DNA of 64,000 bases from Pseudeuparius sepicola (GCA_963920635.1 OY987299.1:128957373-129021372); one strand, 5' to 3'. Numbered from the stretch's first letter, positions 21,331 to 32,439 are shown. Translations and numbers: made by a program. Notes: generated by a model from the sequence alone, not told the origin.

Positions 21331-21455
21331 TAGAAGGTCTCCTCATTGAAGAGCTAGACTGTTCTAAACTAACCGGCAAACGACCTTGCAACAATGATGC
21401 GTTAACTGAGATGAATAGACTCAGACACCTGGCCAAACTAAAAATTACAAAATAA
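21306..21455 (+). CDS. 49-codon ORF starting in the last satellite unit
   Basis: The ATG lies in AACATGG, a good initiation context, and the frame runs to TAA at 21453-21455. It reads MAEQPRWSLEGLLIEELD, then TGKRPCNNDALTEMNRL, ending LAKLKITK. Each earlier satellite unit carries the same ATGGCGGA start but stops after about ten codons (MADHPRWRTS-like). Composition is protein-like and hydrophilic. No family was recognised; it may be the tail of a transposon protein or a chance frame. Confidence 0.35.
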   Translation: MAEQPRWSLEGLLIEELDCSKLTGKRPCNNDALTEMNRLRHLAKLKITK

Positions 21456-21783
21456 ATTAAAAGTAAAAAAATATTTTTAAAAAAAGCTTTTATTTAAATG
21501 CGCTAAAAAGAATAAAATAATCTTTTCTTTTAAAACTTTTACTATCAACTTATAACGTCATTCCACAATTTATATGATATAAAAGCTTGTCGCGAGATTT
21601 AAGTTTTCAAACTAAGTAAATACCACTACTTAAATCTCGCGACAAGCTTTTATATCATATAAATTGTGGAATGACGTTATAAGTTGATAGTAAAAGTTTT
21701 AAAAGAAAAGATTATTTTATTCTTTTTAGCGCATTTAAATAAAAGCTTTTTTTAAAAATATTTTTTTACTTTTAATTTATTTT
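21449..21783. repeat. Perfect palindrome, 155-bp arms with a 25-bp spacer
   Basis: Arms 21449-21603 and 21629-21783 match base for base by eye, from AAAATAAATTAAAAGT through GTCGCGAGATTTAAG. The word AAAAGCTTTTATTTAA inside the arms also occurs at 20762, before the satellite. Perfect arms of this length imply very recent origin or gene-conversion upkeep. Confidence 0.93.
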
Positions 21784-21987
21784 TACTTCTATAGTCTAAC
21801 AATAACTTTTTTTTATTCACATGATAGCATACACTCTTCTTTTATTCGGCGCCATTTTGTAACTACTGCTATCAACACACTTGCAAACATTGTGAAACAC
21901 CAAACACCGCATAAGAGTTCGGCTGTTGTAGCGCAGTATAAGCCTCCCCCACCGAACAGTTGAACTGTAATTGCAGTTGACTGCTAT

Positions 21988-23143
21988 CACGATACACTTA
22001 CCCACGGTATGTCATTGCGCATCCATATGCCTATCTCTGTCGCACCTTGTGACGTCAGTTGCGAATCAGAATTTAAATTGCTCCATATGTTTTACACAGC
22101 AATAGATACTTTTTTATGGGTTTTCGCTTATTTTAAACGTTTTCTATTAAATAAATGTTGTTAAAAATATGTAAATTATATTACTAGATAAATGAATGAA
22201 TATTCTGTTGATAAAAATCACATTCAATTTGATAATTATAATTTTAGCTAATCTTATGCATGCAAATAAAATTGATGTATATCTTTTGTTAAATTAAAAG
22301 GATTTTTCTTTTAAAAGACCGTATATTGGTAGACAATAAAAAAATATCATATAGGTATCTAAATAATAAATTTATTGTAAGTAAGGTAATCCTGAACTAA
22401 GTTTTGGCTTCTATCGACACAAACTCTCCATCTAAAAAAGTATTTTACAGATGACTTGTTATAGGCAAAGATATTGATCAATAAAGTTCAAAGCTTTACC
22501 AAAAATATAACTTTTTCCTTCCAGTGTTTATGTCGGTTTATGTCAATTAAAGCCTTATTCACCAATTAATGCTCACAAGCCTCGACACAAGCACAATCTG
22601 CACAACTAATGCTTAGTTTTTAGTTAAACAACAAACAATACAACATAATAAATAGTGAGTAAAATAGGGATCAAATAATGATTCCCTTTAACCATAACAA
22701 GGCTAATTTTTTATTGCACATTCTATTTTATTTGCTGTATAAACCAGGCATAAACTCCGTTGAGTCCCCTATTTTTAATGCTCTGTTCTATAAATAATCT
22801 GTTTCCTTACCAGATTATTGTCCTTGGGAAATCTATAATACTTAATTTCCGTTCCCTTACTGTTTCTATTATTATTTGGACATACGCTGACTGCACATTC
22901 CGGCATTTTTGGCCTATTTCAATGCACTGTCGAGCTGGACTGACGATCAGTCAGTTGTTTACAATTTTTGTCTTGACACATTAAACTGTAAGCTATAAAA
23001 AAATCGTAAAACACAACCGCAGCCGCCATTAAACACCATGCATTATTTATTATTTATAATTCGTGATTCGCAACTGACGTAGTTGCGCATAGTTGCCTTG
23101 TTTTCGGATTCGTTAGTGACATACCGTGGGTAAGTGTATCGTG
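21988..23143 (-). mobile_element. P-like DNA transposon, non-autonomous
   Basis: Perfect 27-bp inverted ends, CACGATACACTTACCCAC onward, lie at 21988-22014 and 23117-23143. An exact 8-bp target duplication ACTGCTAT flanks them (21980-21987, 23144-23151). A second, subterminal inverted pair, CGTCAGTTGCGAATCA, lies near 22053 and 23063. The interior has a THAP-domain relic on the minus strand. THAP DNA-binding domain, 8-bp duplication and subterminal inverted repeats are the P-element combination; hAT also makes 8-bp duplications but lacks THAP. Confidence 0.8.
22775..22906 (-). pseudogene. THAP zinc-finger relic inside the P-like element
   Basis: From ATG at 22904-22906 the frame reads MPECAVSVCPNNNRN, with C-x4-C at the very start, then YYRFPKDNNLVRKQIIYR and a stop. 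This is the first half of a C2CH THAP finger (cysteine pair, then F-P-K-D). The second C-x2-H half is not seen. A donor-like CTG-GTAAGG follows the FPKDNN block, so an intron is also possible. Confidence 0.75.
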
Positions 23144-23189
23144 ACTGCTATGACATGTAAGACTACCGCTTAAAGCATACATTATGAAT

Positions 23190-23500
23190 GGTCGGCCGTC
23201 GACGATTTCGTCATCTACTTGTCTCTTTTCGGCTTCAGAGCGGGCGCGTATGCTGTTATCTTTGTCTCACTTGCAATGCATGTATCCTTGTGGATTGCCG
23301 TGAGGTTAATTTAAAATACGGCTAGGCCGCTGCAGATAGGAATGAATTATTATTAGACATATAATTTATTATGGCATATGGTTGCTTCTGGGGTACTCCT
23401 AGTTTGGAGTATTGTGAGGGTGAGAATTATTATTATTATTAAATTATATTAGGGTCATTGACCAAATGACCTTATGGAGAAGCTGCGCCTGTATGCATAG
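23190..23500 (+). repeat. Dispersed repeat, partner of 8110-8380, with a SINE-like tail inside
   Basis: Shares CTACTTGTCTCTTTTC and GTCATTGACCAAATGA with the inverted copy at 8.1-8.4 kb. At 23373-23440 it contains TGGTTGCTTCTGGGGTACTC through an (ATT)n run, copy 2 of the SINE-like family, apparently inserted into it. Confidence 0.6.
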
Positions 23501-23629
23501 AGTCTGGTAGAACTCGGAAAAAGCGCAGTCTCTATTTTTTGTTTACCTACTTATATTTTGTATTTTAATATGCAGGGATACAAATTCAGTGGCGAAATTT
23601 AGCAGAACCGGAAGAAGAACACTTTAATG

Positions 23630-23960
23630 TTTTTAAATTGCGTTATTTGCGTTTATTATAACCCACACTCCGGAAAATTAAAAATATCTGCGTGAAATAA
23701 CTCAAATTTTATCGGCGGCTCCTGCGGCTCACTCGACTTTATTCTTCTAAAATTAAATTTTTATCCGCTAGAGTGGGAGAGTGGAGAACTTCCGCCAAAC
23801 AATTATAAAACTTTATTAATCTCGCGATTTATCGCAAACTTGAATCCGGCGGGCTGCGTATTTAACCCGCATTTTTAATTAAGCAAAGACATCCTCGGCA
23901 TAAGTTTTCCGCGCTACCTAAAGAACTTCCGCCGGCTTCTGGATTTGCAATCAAATAAAG
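23630..23960. other. GC-richer island, no credible ORF
   Basis: Includes CGGCGGCTCCTGCGGCTC, CTTTATTAATCTCGCGATTT and TTTTTAATTAAGC. Homeodomain-type TAAT cores occur next to CG-rich words. Candidate conserved non-coding element. The stretch 24000-24600 shows only short repeated AAAGTCTA-type words. Confidence 0.35.
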
Positions 23961-24605
23961 CTTGCAATTATGTGGGTTCTTTATTTTCAGACAGTTGCTG
24001 CTTATCCGCTGGCAAATGTAGTATAGTCAAAGTCTAGAAATGGTAAAGTCGGCTCACTCCTTTGTTCTCTTTGAAAAGCAAAAAATTTTTTGCGAGTGGT
24101 CGCAAATCAACGTCACCTCGCACGCTTCGAATGTTACGAGGGTAACAAAACGAAATCGCCGTCAAGCTAGTTATACGGGGGCAGGTTTATATTGACTTTC
24201 CATCATTTACCAAAGTCTACATATATTAGTATCTATACCTATTTGTTGACTTTGGTACAACATTATTTGTGTAGGTAAGTATACCATTAGTTTTTGGTAG
24301 GTACAGTTAAATTAGAATACAAGGTAGCTATTACCAGAATCTACATAATTAGTAGGTATATCTGTAGACTTTGGTTGGAACATGAATAAAAATGCAATTT
24401 TTTATGTTTTACGTTCATTTTTAATAAGCCTAATAGAACATAGAGCAAACAAAAACATTAATAACAAATAAATATTTAACCACAAAGAGTTTAACTAATC
24501 ATATCTACTTTTTCATCCTGTAGTACCTAAATATTTTGATATTTAAATTGACATAAACAATACAGAACAAAATATTACGCATACGTACCTACACAAGCAC
24601 GCGTC

Positions 24606-25018
24606 CTACCATAAGCTTCTGGCAATAATCTTTTTTAATGGGACAGCCGAGGGGACAGCAGTTTTTACTAAACGTTTTCCGGACGAAGTGAATGACTGAT
24701 CATCAAAATGTGCCTTGCAAATTCTTATAGGTTTATATGCCTCTTCAGGTGCAATATTCGCAAATTTAGGTTCTCCGATGAACCCTAAGGCATTCTTCCA
24801 TTGCTGGCACCTTCAAATTTTCAATATTTTAATATTATATCTATATTATTCTATTATTCTTCAATTAATACCTAAGTATTCAAATGTCACATAAAAATGT
24901 CTTAATTTTTCTAGGTAGGTACCTCAAACTCAATCTTACCTTTCAGGGTCTTTAGGGAATGAAAAAAGGACAATATAGTCTTTTGAACTGGTTTTACAGC
25001 CATCCGAACTGCAGGCAT
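24606..25018 (-). pseudogene. Two-exon THAP-domain relic
   Basis: Exon 1 (24940-25018) carries CSSDGCKTSSKDYIV and FSFPKDPE. A 129-bp intron (24811-24939) has GTAAGA and ...GAAG boundaries. Exon 2 (24606-24810) reads RCQQWKNALGFIG, then RICKAHFDDQSFTSSGKR and AVPSAVPLKK. C-x4-C, C-x2-H, W and AVP are all THAP hallmarks and splice phase joins the halves cleanly as PERCQQW. The likely ATG (25016-25018) is one base out of frame with the cysteine block, and a stop follows SLW (or a donor TATG-GTAGGA). No inverted ends were found. Confidence 0.75.
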
Positions 25019-25275
25019 CACTACAACCGCTGATTGAATTCCATGGACGCTACAACACAGTCACGGTCGGTCGGTAATATTTTGCGCGCACCCGGTAGAA
25101 TGCAAACGAACCGCTCTCAGCTACACTGTGTAAGCTTATTTTCTGATTAAATAAGATATCGATCGCCGTACTCCGATGACGGCGGGCCGAGGGAGCGGGA
25201 GAGGGCAAGAGGGAAACGTTTGTTTACAAAAGGCCGAGTGCGCGGACTTATTCGTATATCTCTGGACGCTGGTAT

Positions 25276-25482
25276 AGTGCTTCTATCTTTATATCGTCTG
25301 ACTCTAATAATTGCAAGGGAACCAATAGGCAGGAGTAGGTAAAACAATTAATTGAATACTTATATTGAATTGTATTTGTAATCTGTAATCTGCCCGCACA
25401 GCAAGGATTTTGCGCCACGCTTATCATGATTTATAGGACGCAATTATTAGAGCCAGACGATATAAAGGTAGAAGCACTACAA
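25276..25482. repeat. Hairpin MITE-like repeat
   Basis: TATAGTGCTTCTATCTTTAT and the rest of a 40-bp arm (25274-25314) recur inverted at 25440-25482, with a 125-bp loop. No target duplication was resolved. The nearby 112-codon frame (25521-25859) is unrecognised. Confidence 0.55.
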
Positions 25483-26459
25483 CCTCTATTTGTTTTCGGG
25501 TCGCCGTGTAAAAAGTTCTTTTGCACTGGATTCAGCACACCTCAAAACGGGCCTGTACCAAACTTTACCACAAAATTTCAAGCAAGAACGATTTTGTAGA
25601 AAAATTAAAAATGCCCATTAGGTATCTACATAATATTACATATTTATTTTTCAAAAATTCAGAGATAGCTATGAAAAAGTCAAATAAAAGTAAACTCTTA
25701 CAACTTGGTGATATTAATATTGGTCTTATGCTTATACAGAGGAAAACAAAACAAAAAAAAATTAAAATTCCATCAGAAAAGCTACCGCAGGCGGGTGGAA
25801 CGGGGGTTCATCCCAATCTCCCCCAGGAAGAAAAAAACAAAATTAATTTATATACGTAGCGTCTAGAGGACACTCAGGGAATCCCAAGACGTCTAAGCCG
25901 GGCTAGTATCCAGACAGAAAGGACGGGGGCATAAAAGATGAAACAACAAAAAGGATAATTCGATATGGCTATGGCGGACGGGACAGCGGCGTGGAAGGGG
26001 AAAGGGCGTAAACACATAAACATCTGGATTTGCGCTGATTTAAGGAAAGATTATGTGAAGGTTTATAGAAATAAATAAGGTTCTGAAGGGATTGATGCCG
26101 ATTGTGATACGAGTTGTTGTTGCTAAAACTTTGTATTGAACGAATACATAGGTAGTTTTTTATTCTGTAGTTTATCTGCTCCCTTACAAAGTCTATACTA
26201 TACTAAACTTGTCATACCTACTAATTAACTGACTGAGTGTCTATAAGGGTAAAAACATCTATATCATTTTTCATCAACCAACACGTAACTCATTCTTAAC
26301 ATTGTTTTCCATAGACACAATCGGGAAGAATCGTAGATTCCAAAAAAGTGAAAAAGTAAAAGTAAAAGTAAATACATTTTTTATTTGATGTTCAACTGTT
26401 CTTCTGACTACAGATCGGTAAAATGTACCAATACCTTTTTCGAGTAAAAAATATAATAC

Positions 26460-27355
26460 TATATATTTTGTGTCAAAATATTACGATGAGCTTAACAACT
26501 ACCGGTCAAATCTCAATGGTTACCTACTGAAATATAGGGCTTTGATGTTCTGTAACATTTGATAGCGGTAGGTGAAAATTTTTTCGTATGTTACAGTTAA
26601 CAGGTGGTGTTTTGGAGTACCTTTCTCTTGCATAACAAAAAGATGCACTAAAATGATGGAACTGCGAGACCAAAGAGACTGAAAAAGTTATGAGTAAAAG
26701 CAGGACCAAAAAAAAGGCGCAAGTGGCACCCTCTATGAGATACGAGATACGTAATACAAATTGACATCTTCAGCTTATTCTCCATCCCCAAAAACATAAC
26801 AGTGCCTCTCAGTTCAGCAGCTTGTTTATTTTGGGAGATGTAGTCATAATTTATGTTCAAAAAATGAACTTCAACTCTGACAGAATTGATCGGTAGGTAC
26901 TTAACAGGTGTTTTGGAGAACGTTTTGCCAATTTCAACGCAAACGGTTGATTTTATCGTTATGAAACAAGAGTAAGTACCTCTTTGTTGCAGAACGAAAA
27001 GATGCACTAGAATTATGGGCCTGCAAGACCAAAAAGGTAACCTCAAAAAAGTTACGAGTAAAAACACGATCCAAAAACAGCGCAAGTGGCGCGCTCTGTG
27101 AGATACGTAGAAATTTACATCTTCAGATTATTCTCCATCCCGAAAAACATAACAATGCCAAATTTCAGTTCAGCAGTTTGATTATGTTCATTTTGTGAGA
27201 TGTAGCCATAATTCAATTTAAAAAAATGAAATTCAACGCCCTATACCTAATCTCAGTAACTATTGAGATTTGACCCGTAGTTGTTAGCTCAATCGTAATA
27301 TTTTGGCACAAAATATATGAAGTTGCTCTATGTACGATTATTAACGGAACACCCT
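26460..27355. repeat. Repeat with inverted outer ends and an internal direct duplication
   Basis: Outer blocks 26462-26530 and 27255-27330 are inverted (TCAAAATATTACGATGAGC with its complement). Inside, 26570-26870 and 26890-27235 are diverged direct copies (AGATGCACTA, GAGTAAAA, CTTCAG.TTATTCTCCATCC). It ends GGAACACCCTGTGTACAG at 27345-27361. The 145-codon minus frame spanning it has no family likeness. Confidence 0.55.
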
Positions 27356-27645
27356 GTGTACAGGTTTTAGGATAGATACACAGGATTTAATAAGGGAATG
27401 AGATTTATTTAAAATTAATTTGAGATATTTGCATCCACAATAAGAAGCTGGGAATACAATATTTGTAAAACTCCCAATTTTAATATCTCAATATTCTCGA
27501 TATTTCAAAATAAACAAGCCAAGCATAAAATCTACAAAAAAAATACCAACAGCCAAATAAGGTGCAATAAATAGGTACTGGTACCCCGTAAACCAAATCC
27601 TAACTAAAAAAGTTTATAGGGATCATCAAAGGGTACAACACATAC

Positions 27646-27835
27646 CTGTCTGTTCGATTTTCTTGTTCTGAAATTACGAAAAAAATTGTTGGTACTAGAA
27701 GAGGGGGTCATAATGAAGGGAAGTGGCATTATGTTATACCAAACAATGTGACCTGTTTGAGCGGGAACACTGACACAGCTAGAACCGTTTAAATTCAATC
27801 TTCCGATAAACTCAACAGTTATAAAATGTCATCAT
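27646..27835 (-). other. Possible exon ending at CAG-GTATGT
   Basis: An open minus-strand frame reads LNLNGSSCVSVPAQTGH, then WYNIMPLPFIMTPSSS, and reaches NFRTRKSNRQ at a consensus 5' splice site. No family was recognised and the upstream boundary is unclear. It could be chance. Confidence 0.22.
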
Positions 27836-27869
27836 GCAATGCTGTAAATCCGTCATTGTTCTTCGTTCA

Positions 27870-28205
27870 TCAATATTTTACAATTTGAATTTCCATTTTT
27901 TAATTGCTCCATCCGCTGCCTCCGCCACTGGCGTGTGGGCCATGAGCGAAAAAGCGAAAGCCTGTATTACAATATGCAAATTCCGGCCTCTATTACGGGG
28001 ACGGTTGAGTTAGTTTTATTGAGGTAGGGGGGAACGCGCCCGTGAATGTCCCCCCCCCCACAGACGTTTTCCCCCCGGAAGTTCCTTCGAGGACTTTTAC
28101 GTGGAAAAGGCAATTTTTTGGGAGAGCCCGAAATAGAATTAAATTTGCGTTGCTGATTGGTAGGACCAGACCCGGGAAAATATTATGAACGGGGCAAGTT
28201 TCCAA
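27870..28205. other. GC-rich island, no credible ORF
   Basis: Contains CCGCTGCCTCCGCCACTGG and C- and G-runs. Candidate conserved non-coding element. Confidence 0.3.
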
Positions 28206-28506
28206 TCGATGCTTTGGGTATTTCGACGGTTCGTGTCAGGACATGGCAATAATAACTTTATTACCGAATTTTCAGAAAAATAAGATATTATAAGAAATAG
28301 TTTTCAAGTATTAAATGTTCATCGAAGTAAGATAAGATCTCGCTGTGTGACCTCAATGGCCTAACTAGTGTAATCAAGTTCGTTGTAGAATCTACATAAT
28401 CCATTAGCATGTTTTATTCTAAAGGGCAGTGCTAGTGTCGAGACTTGAAATCAGTCTTAATTGATTACAGATTCCTAAGCAGATACTCACCTAGTTGTCA
28501 CACCTG

Positions 28507-30170
28507 CAACAAAAATCAGTATTAGATACCACAAAAACAAAATTAAAAAACATATAAAAACCAATAATAACCAATTTAAATATTACATAAAAGAAACAAA
28601 GAATTTTCTTAAATTACACCAAAATATTCTTATCCTTTCAGCCGATAAATGTAAAAAGACGGTAATTATGTACAAAGATGATTATCATAATAAAATGATA
28701 AACTTACTTAATGATATTACCACTTACAAAAAAGAAAATAGTAACCCTCTAGTATCTATTCAAAATAAAATTAACAAAATCGTTTTAAAATGGTTTAATT
28801 ACGAATTCATTGATGTCAAAAGAAAGAATACCCTAACATGCTATAATGGCCATCCGCCATATATCTATGGCCTTCCTAAATTACACAAAAATAGTATACC
28901 TCTTCGTCCTATCGTCTCAAATATAAACTCACCCACTTAAAATCTTTCAAAATTCTTCTCACAAATAATTTCAAACATCGTTGGCAAAAACAGTTACCAT
29001 ATAAAAGACTTCTGGGAGTTTCAGAAATTCATAAAGGATAAAAACATTTCTAGAAACCACATTTTGGTGTCCTTTGACGTCACAATTTTCATCCTCGCTT
29101 AAAGTTCACTTTAGAAAAAGAAAAAATAATTCATTACATTTCTTAGATATTTCTATTTTCTATAACCAGAACGGCGAGATTATCACAAATTCGTTCAACA
29201 AAAAAATTTGGTCCGAAGGATATTTAAATTTCAACTCAAACGTTCCAATCGCTCACAAAAAAAGCGTTATTAACAGTCTTACTGATCGTGCTATCATTCT
29301 CTCACATAAACAATTCAGACCTGATAATTTAAAAAAAATTCAAAATACTCTTGAAAAAAATGATTATCTCGAAACCTATTATCAAAAAACGAATTCATAA
29401 AATTTACAACAGTAATAATAACTTATGTTCACGCAACCCTGTTAAGTTTTTTTCTCTTTACCATACATTAAAAGCGTTTCTGAACCAATTGCTAATATTT
29501 TTAAAGATTTTAACGTCCAAGTTGCCTATAAAAATCAAAACAACACTAATAAATTCTTTTCTAACTTAAAACCAAATATTTCAAATGATTTCAAAACAAA
29601 CCTTATATACAAAGAAAATTGTATACCTATTATCAAAAAACGAATTCATAAAATTTACAACAGTAATAATAACTTATGTTCACGCAACCCTGTTAAGTTT
29701 TTTTCTCTTTACCATACATTAAAAGCGTTTCTGAACCAATTGCTAATATTTTTAAAGATTTTAACGTCCAAGTTGCCTATAAAAATCAAAACAACACTAA
29801 TAAATTCTTTTCTAACTTAAAACCAAATATTTCAAATGATTTCCAAACAAACCTTATATACAAAGAAAATTGTCTAAATTGTCATTCAACTTATATCGGC
29901 CAAACTAAACAATATTTACACAAAAGACTATACAAACACCAATATGATATCAAAAATAAAAATGAACATGCTACTGCCCTTTGTAAACATGCAATTGATA
30001 ACCATCATAATTTTGACTTTAAAAATACCGAAATACTTTGCAAAGAAAATGATTCCCAAAAGCGTAATATTTTGGAAATGTTAAAAATTAAAAAACACCA
30101 AATAACTGTAAATTTTAGAAACGACACTGATGGACTCACACATATCTACTTTAATCTTATTAATGATTAA
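28507..30170 (+). pseudogene. PLE-2 reverse transcriptase/GIY-YIG, internally deleted
   Basis: The frame opens about 28507 and gives SADKCKKTVIMYKDDY and YGLPKLHKNSIPLRPIVS (PLE fingers and palm start), then ILVSFDVT near 29075. Next comes NSLHFLDISIFY and the PLE linker, so the palm segment with the catalytic YxDD is missing by deletion. A 251-bp tandem duplication follows (29373-29876). The GIY-YIG part reads CLNCHSTYIGQTKQYLHKRL, then FDFKNTEILCKEN and VNFRNDT, ending at TAA 30168-30170. Inactive copy. Confidence 0.88.
29373..29876 (+). repeat. 251-bp tandem duplication inside PLE-2
   Basis: CCTATTATCAAAAAACGAAT starts both copies (29375 and 29626). They are almost identical to AAAGAAAATTGT. 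The duplication disrupts the linker between reverse transcriptase and nuclease. Confidence 0.93.
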
Positions 30171-30777
30171 AAAAAATTTTAACATTTATTATAAACATTA
30201 ATTTTTGTTTACGATTCTTAAAACTAAAACCATGTATTATTATACCCTTATTTTTGTCAAACACTGTATAACGTTTTAACTGTCCCTTGAAAACTTTTGG
30301 TTGCGCTTATATATTATATAAAAAAAATCGCCAACCTTCTTTTTATGTAGCAAATTCGGAAAGACCATCGCATTCGGCATCATGTTTTAGTTTATTACTG
30401 GTCTACAAAAATTGTAAAGAAAATCACACTCACATATTATTTATAAAATAAAAAGAATATTTATGATGTTTTTAAAATGTTACACGTAACAAACAGATGT
30501 TGCTGGCTGATTTTGTAAGTATTCTTTTGAAAAAAAAATCCTGAATATTTCTTAAAGCAATTTAAAAAAAATTAACTTTTCACGATTAAACTTGATTCAC
30601 ATTATATAACATGCCCCTTTTATTCTATTTTTATTATATAAAGATTTTAACAACTAAAAAAATATGTTTGAAATACTTTTTAAACGTTAATTTTTATAGA
30701 GAAAAAGACTAAAAAATATGTGTTCTATTATTTTTAGAAATTGTTAAATGTTCGTAATTTTAATAAATATTGTATAA

Positions 30778-30807
30778 CCTGAAGATGGCTATTATCAGCC
30801 GAAACGT
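30778..30807 (+). ncRNA. PLE-2 3' hammerhead-like hairpin
   Basis: CCTGAAGATGGC, a short loop, then GCCGAAACGT. The GGC/GCC stem followed by GAAAC is in the position expected for PLE-type hammerhead motifs; the CTGAAGA core differs from CTGATGA. Confidence 0.45.
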
Positions 30808-30959
30808 ACGTAGAAGAAATTAAATAAAAACTATTGAATGGTTCCAAATGTTTGATATGGTAGTAACCCAGGAAATTGATCAATAAACAAAATCTACCAG
30901 GAATACAACAATAGTATTAGATACAATAATCATCGGCAACGTAAGAAAAAATCATAACA

Positions 30960-31360
30960 ACTCGACAAGTCGTGACCCCCATCCAAAATTGTCACTTTAA
31001 ACCCCTCCCCCAGAAACATTCGGGGCAATCTTGCGAAAGCGATATCTACCAGAACTCTCGGTCCCGAAAGGGGATACGGCCAACTTATAAGTGTGTTGTC
31101 AGCGGCCATAAAACTGATAGCCCCGGCCACAGTATCTCCGGCAACAAAGTTTTAATTCGTCGCCGAGATCCGAGAGGCGACAGTTCTATTAATGTATAGG
31201 TCTCTGGGGGAGACCGCAGATTTTTGGAGGGTAGTCCCCCCCTCCCTATCTGTCGTAATATATTTAAAGGGGGGAGGGGGGCGCTTCGATTCCGATCTAT
31301 AGGGCCGAACGAACCTGCCCGGGGGCCTCGCTGGAAAAGTTTTAGCCACTTGGTGTCAAT
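30960..31360. other. GC-rich island, no credible ORF
   Basis: Contains CGGCAACAAAGTTTTAATTC, similar in style to GGCCGTAAAGTTTTAATTAC at 45.79 kb. Overlapping frames on both strands lack family likeness. Candidate conserved regulatory DNA. Confidence 0.38.
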
Positions 31361-31589
31361 TAGGAACATTGATCTGAAATAATACCGATGGTATCTTTTA
31401 TTGAGAGCTTTTCGACGTGCAACGCTGAATGCTTGAAGTCCGTAGACAAAGTTTTGTTCTATGGCAGACTGCCATGCTATTTAGTAAAATTTAGTAACCC
31501 CTCGCTACACCTAGTAGTAATCGTCTTCATTTATAATTCTGCTAGAAAACTCACTAGTCTAAGGGAAATCGACCAATAGCCAAAGGACT

Positions 31590-31610
31590 TCAAGTGGGAA
31601 GCCCACTTGA
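31590..31610. promoter_or_regulatory. Back-to-back NK-2-type homeodomain words
   Basis: TCAAGTGGG and CCCACTTGA are inverted around AAG. TCAAGTGG is the NK-2 class (Vnd/Tinman) consensus. The function is inferred from the motif only. Confidence 0.3.
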
Positions 31611-31662
31611 GGCAAAATCGATACATCCTATTTTAAACTCTACTCTGCCTGTTTTTTTCCAG

Positions 31663-31796
31663 ACTCTCACTTATTCCTTCTTACAAATCACCTGTACCGG
31701 AGATAAGGCCTTGGTTGGGAGGCCAATAAGCCCCGCCCATCAGTCAGTCCTCGACAAGGCGACAATGAGGAATCCGCTTGATTCGAGAGGCATTAT
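31663..31796 (+). other. Possible internal exon
   Basis: A strong pyrimidine tract and TTTTTTTCCAG lie just upstream and CATTAT-GTAAGTAGG ends it. The frame through it is open (LQITCTGDKALVGRPISP, then ATMRNPLDSRG), 134 nt. No family was recognised. It could be a non-coding exon. Confidence 0.3.
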
Positions 31797-32439
31797 GTAA
31801 GTAGGATCGGGGCCCGTCCATCTGCTTCTCCTAGTGATCAATCTTTGTGACAGACGCGACTGAGGGAACGATTTAAACTAGGAGGGAGTTAACCTACCGA
31901 AGAACAATAGGATTTAAATTGGAGATATAAAAGCTGGTTCAACAAGATTGCCACATTTAGACAGTATCTACCCAACCAAGAGGCCTGGTCAGGTTTACCA
32001 ATGTTTTTGTGAGAATTACCTATGAAGGTAAAATATTACCAATTTTTTCCTTTAGAAAGTTGGGTGAAAACCTAAGAAGAAATTTTTTTATCTAAAACTA
32101 CTAATATTCCCAACACTGGACGTAATAAAGTATGTAACGAAATTTATGCCAACTTTCGTTACTACGGTAATAACCTTTTGACTCTCCCGATATACCGCGG
32201 ATTTTGAACTACAAATTACCGCCACCATTAGGCAACCAGCCATACATAGTGAATGAAAGTATCCGTAATACCTGGAATTTACAAATTTCACAAGTTTATT
32301 CATATACAGGTACGTTGTTTCTTTGCCTTTCCAATTTAGCCTTAAACAAATTCATATAATTAACAAATTGAAATTAATGAGGTATGCATAAGAGCAAAGG
32401 CCTCAAATAATATGTTGGTTGCTCGAAGAAGACGAACCT

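Larger units (their letters stand above)
28500..30815 (+). mobile_element. PLE-2, 5' truncated Penelope-like retroelement
   Basis: The coding relic above is followed by an AT-rich 3' region that ends near the hairpin at 30778-30807. The 5' end is cut inside the reverse transcriptase. The boundary near 28500 is approximate. Confidence 0.75.

Noticed and set aside
26648..27085. 145-codon minus frame
   Set aside because: It covers a diverged direct duplication inside a repeat, has no family likeness and shows no coding pattern between copies.
31925..31965. TATAAAAG at 31926 as a core promoter
   Set aside because: The best initiator word lies about 37 bp downstream, too far for a standard pair, and no exon-like segment follows.
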